This document shows positions 13,858-14,654 of a stretch of DNA of 14,654 nucleotides, in pieces. A program made the position numbers and the translations under genes. The DNA is taken from NCBI GenBank assembly GCA_028276075.1, contig JAPYXA010000006.1:1-14654 (forward strand), written 5' to 3'. How positions within the stretch are numbered: position 1 is the stretch's first letter; each line of letters begins with the position of its first letter. The DNA comes from Minisyncoccota bacterium. GTDB taxonomy: Bacteria > Patescibacteriota > Minisyncoccia > UBA6257 > HR35. Under the pieces are notes generated by a model. The model was not told the origin of the DNA. It did no database searches and was given only the letters and a program-made list of their open reading frames with translations.

Positions 13858-14475
13858 TTATAAATATTTTGACAGATTTTCTTCAATTTTATCCCAATTA
13901 ATAACATTCCACCATGCTTCGATATATTCAGCTCTTCTATTTTGATATTTCAAGTAATAAGCATGCTCCCACACATCAATTCCCATAATAGGAATATCGC
14001 CATTCATTAATGGAGTATCTTGATTTAAAAGAGAATAAACTTTCAACTTTCTATCAGAGCTTAAAACTAACCAACCCCAACCAGAACCAAAATGTTTAAT
14101 TGCTGTTTCTGAAAACAATTTTTTAAATTCTTCAAAGCTTCCAAAATTTTTTTCAATTTCTTCTTTTAATTTTCCTTTTGGTTCACCTCCGCCATTTGGC
14201 TTCATTATCTCCCAAAACAAAGAATGATTATAATGGCCTCCACCATTATTTCTTACTGCAGTTTTTATTTCTTCAGGAAGCTGGTTCAATTTTTTTAAAA
14301 TCTCTTCAAGTTCTAAATCATGAAACTCTGAATATTTTTCTAAAGCAGAGTTTAAATTATTAATATAAGCTTGATGATGCTTAGTATGATGAATTTCCAT
14401 TGTCATTTTATCAATATAAGGCTCTAAAGCATCATAAGAATAGTTAAGAGTGGGTAAAGAATAGGGATATTTCAT
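13858..14475 (-). CDS. sodA: Superoxide dismutase, Fe/Mn family, probably Mn type
   Basis: A 205-residue cytosolic enzyme converting superoxide to oxygen and hydrogen peroxide; the length is typical. MEIHHTKHHQAYINN (26-40) carries metal ligand His29, NHSLFW (83-88) carries His84, and DVWEHAYYLKYQNRR (167-181) carries Asp167 and His171. Gln152 in LLNQDTPLMNG occupies the position that in Mn enzymes supports the bound water (E. coli SodA Gln146). Together with GGHYNHSLFW and GIDVWEHAYYLKY it favours Mn or cambialistic use over Fe. No signal peptide is visible. It sits outside the glycan operons, with its own promoter and a 61-base gap downstream. Its presence suggests exposure to oxygen in an otherwise unidentified, AT-rich organism. 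The metal assignment is from sequence alone. Confidence 0.95.
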   Translation of the reverse strand: MKYPYSLPTLNYSYDALEPYIDKMTMEIHHTKHHQAYINNLNSALEKYSEFHDLELEEILKKLNQLPEEIKTAVRNNGGGHYNHSLFWEIMKPNGGGEPKGKLKEEIEKNFGSFEEFKKLFSETAIKHFGSGWGWLVLSSDRKLKVYSLLNQDTPLMNGDIPIMGIDVWEHAYYLKYQNRRAEYIEAWWNVINWDKIEENLSKYL

Positions 14476-14494
14476 TTTTGATAATTTAAAATCG

Positions 14495-14500
14495 AGTATA
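14495..14500 (-). promoter_or_regulatory. Candidate -10 box of the superoxide dismutase gene
   Basis: On the minus strand TATTATACT ends 19 bases before the ATG; TATACT is one base from consensus. A weak -35 (TTTAAT, 14518-14523) lies 17 bases upstream. No regulator site is recognised, and there is no Shine-Dalgarno in the short leader. Confidence 0.4.
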
Positions 14501-14586
14501 ATAACGACCTTTTAAAAATTAAATAGATAAAAATCTTTAAAGAATAAAATTTTTTATCAGATTTTAGACATAAAAAATTTTAAATT

Positions 14587-14654
14587 TTAATAAACACCTG
14601 TATTACCCTGACAAAGCAAAGATTTGGGTACAGTTAAAACATATGTATTATTAA
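14587..14654 (-). CDS. Possible 3' end of an unidentified gene at the right edge
   Basis: One minus-strand frame is open from the window edge to a TAA and would encode the 21-residue tail NNTYVLTVPKSLLCQGNTGVY. This stretch is visibly less A/T-monotonous than the 110 bases that follow it before the dismutase gene, which suggests coding sequence. It is too short to assign a family, and the other two frames hit stops earlier. Between it and the dismutase start I see only the promoter and AT-rich repeats. Confidence 0.25.
   Translation of the reverse strand, partial: NNTYVLTVPKSLLCQGNTGVY

Noticed and set aside
13836..13858. Hairpin at the end of the superoxide dismutase gene (ATTTGAGA paired with TTTCAAAT)
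   Set aside because: The 8-pair stem with one G-U pair and a 7-base loop is plausible, but no T-run follows it on the minus strand, so I do not call it an intrinsic terminator.
14178..14363. Plus-strand open frame opposite the superoxide dismutase
   Set aside because: It is antisense to the part of the dismutase gene that includes metal ligand His84.
1..14654. tRNA, rRNA, CRISPR array, insertion sequence or alternative genetic code
   Set aside because: I saw no cloverleaf-like GC-rich segment, no regularly spaced direct repeats and no transposase motif. All main genes read fully with the standard bacterial code, so TGA reassignment as in some CPR lineages is not needed.

Overview
The window is strongly AT-rich bacterial DNA carrying most of a surface-glycan (polysaccharide or glycoprotein-glycan) biosynthesis locus, followed by a superoxide dismutase gene. 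All main genes read normally with TGA as a stop. The likely promoters are bacterial sigma70-type TATAAT boxes, several with an upstream TGn. None of the start codons I checked has a convincing Shine-Dalgarno sequence. Low GC, compact genes, tight operons, a shortened nucleotide-sugar dehydrogenase and an MNT/HEPN pair would suit a Patescibacteria (CPR)-like or other small-genome uncultivated bacterium. That placement is inference; no rRNA or ribosomal protein gene is present to confirm it.

Layout. (1) 1-4692, minus strand: GT4 glycosyltransferase, GT2 glycosyltransferase, GT4 glycosyltransferase and a GATase II asparagine synthetase cut by the left edge, transcribed in the order 4692 to 1 with gaps of 3 to 18 bases. 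(2) 4693-4735: a short divergent promoter region with two back-to-back extended -10 boxes. (3) 4736-5782, plus strand: a protein of the reversibly glycosylated polypeptide (RGP) / UDP-arabinopyranose mutase family (GT75). (4) 5886-11375, minus strand: a six-gene run, in transcription order nucleotide-sugar dehydrogenase, extended SDR, second RGP/UAM-like protein, GT2, second extended SDR, SAM methyltransferase. (5) 11486-13457, minus strand: Wzx-like flippase, MNT nucleotidyltransferase, HEPN partner protein. (6) 13517-13811: a small membrane-protein locus that looks frameshifted. (7) 13858-14475: Fe/Mn superoxide dismutase. (8) 14476-14654: promoter region plus a possible last fragment of another gene. 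No gene-free stretch exceeds 300 bases.

How the genes may work together. The dehydrogenase could make a UDP-uronic acid, one SDR could decarboxylate it or epimerise it, the other could epimerise C4, and the RGP/UAM-like proteins could convert a UDP-pyranose to the furanose form. The chemistry matches the plant route UDP-Glc to UDP-GlcA to UDP-Xyl to UDP-Arap to UDP-Araf. The two GT2 and two GT4 enzymes would assemble a repeat unit, the methyltransferase and AsnB-type amidotransferase could decorate it, and the flippase would move the lipid-linked product across the membrane. No initiating phosphoglycosyl transferase, polymerase or ligase is seen, so the locus probably continues to the left. 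The sugar identity is a hypothesis.

The most interesting points are the two bacterial RGP/UAM paralogs beside the enzymes that could supply their substrate, a shared 15-of-16-base promoter element at identical distance from the two operon head genes, a dehydrogenase lacking its usual C-terminal domain, and a HEPN protein whose conserved His is replaced by Asn.
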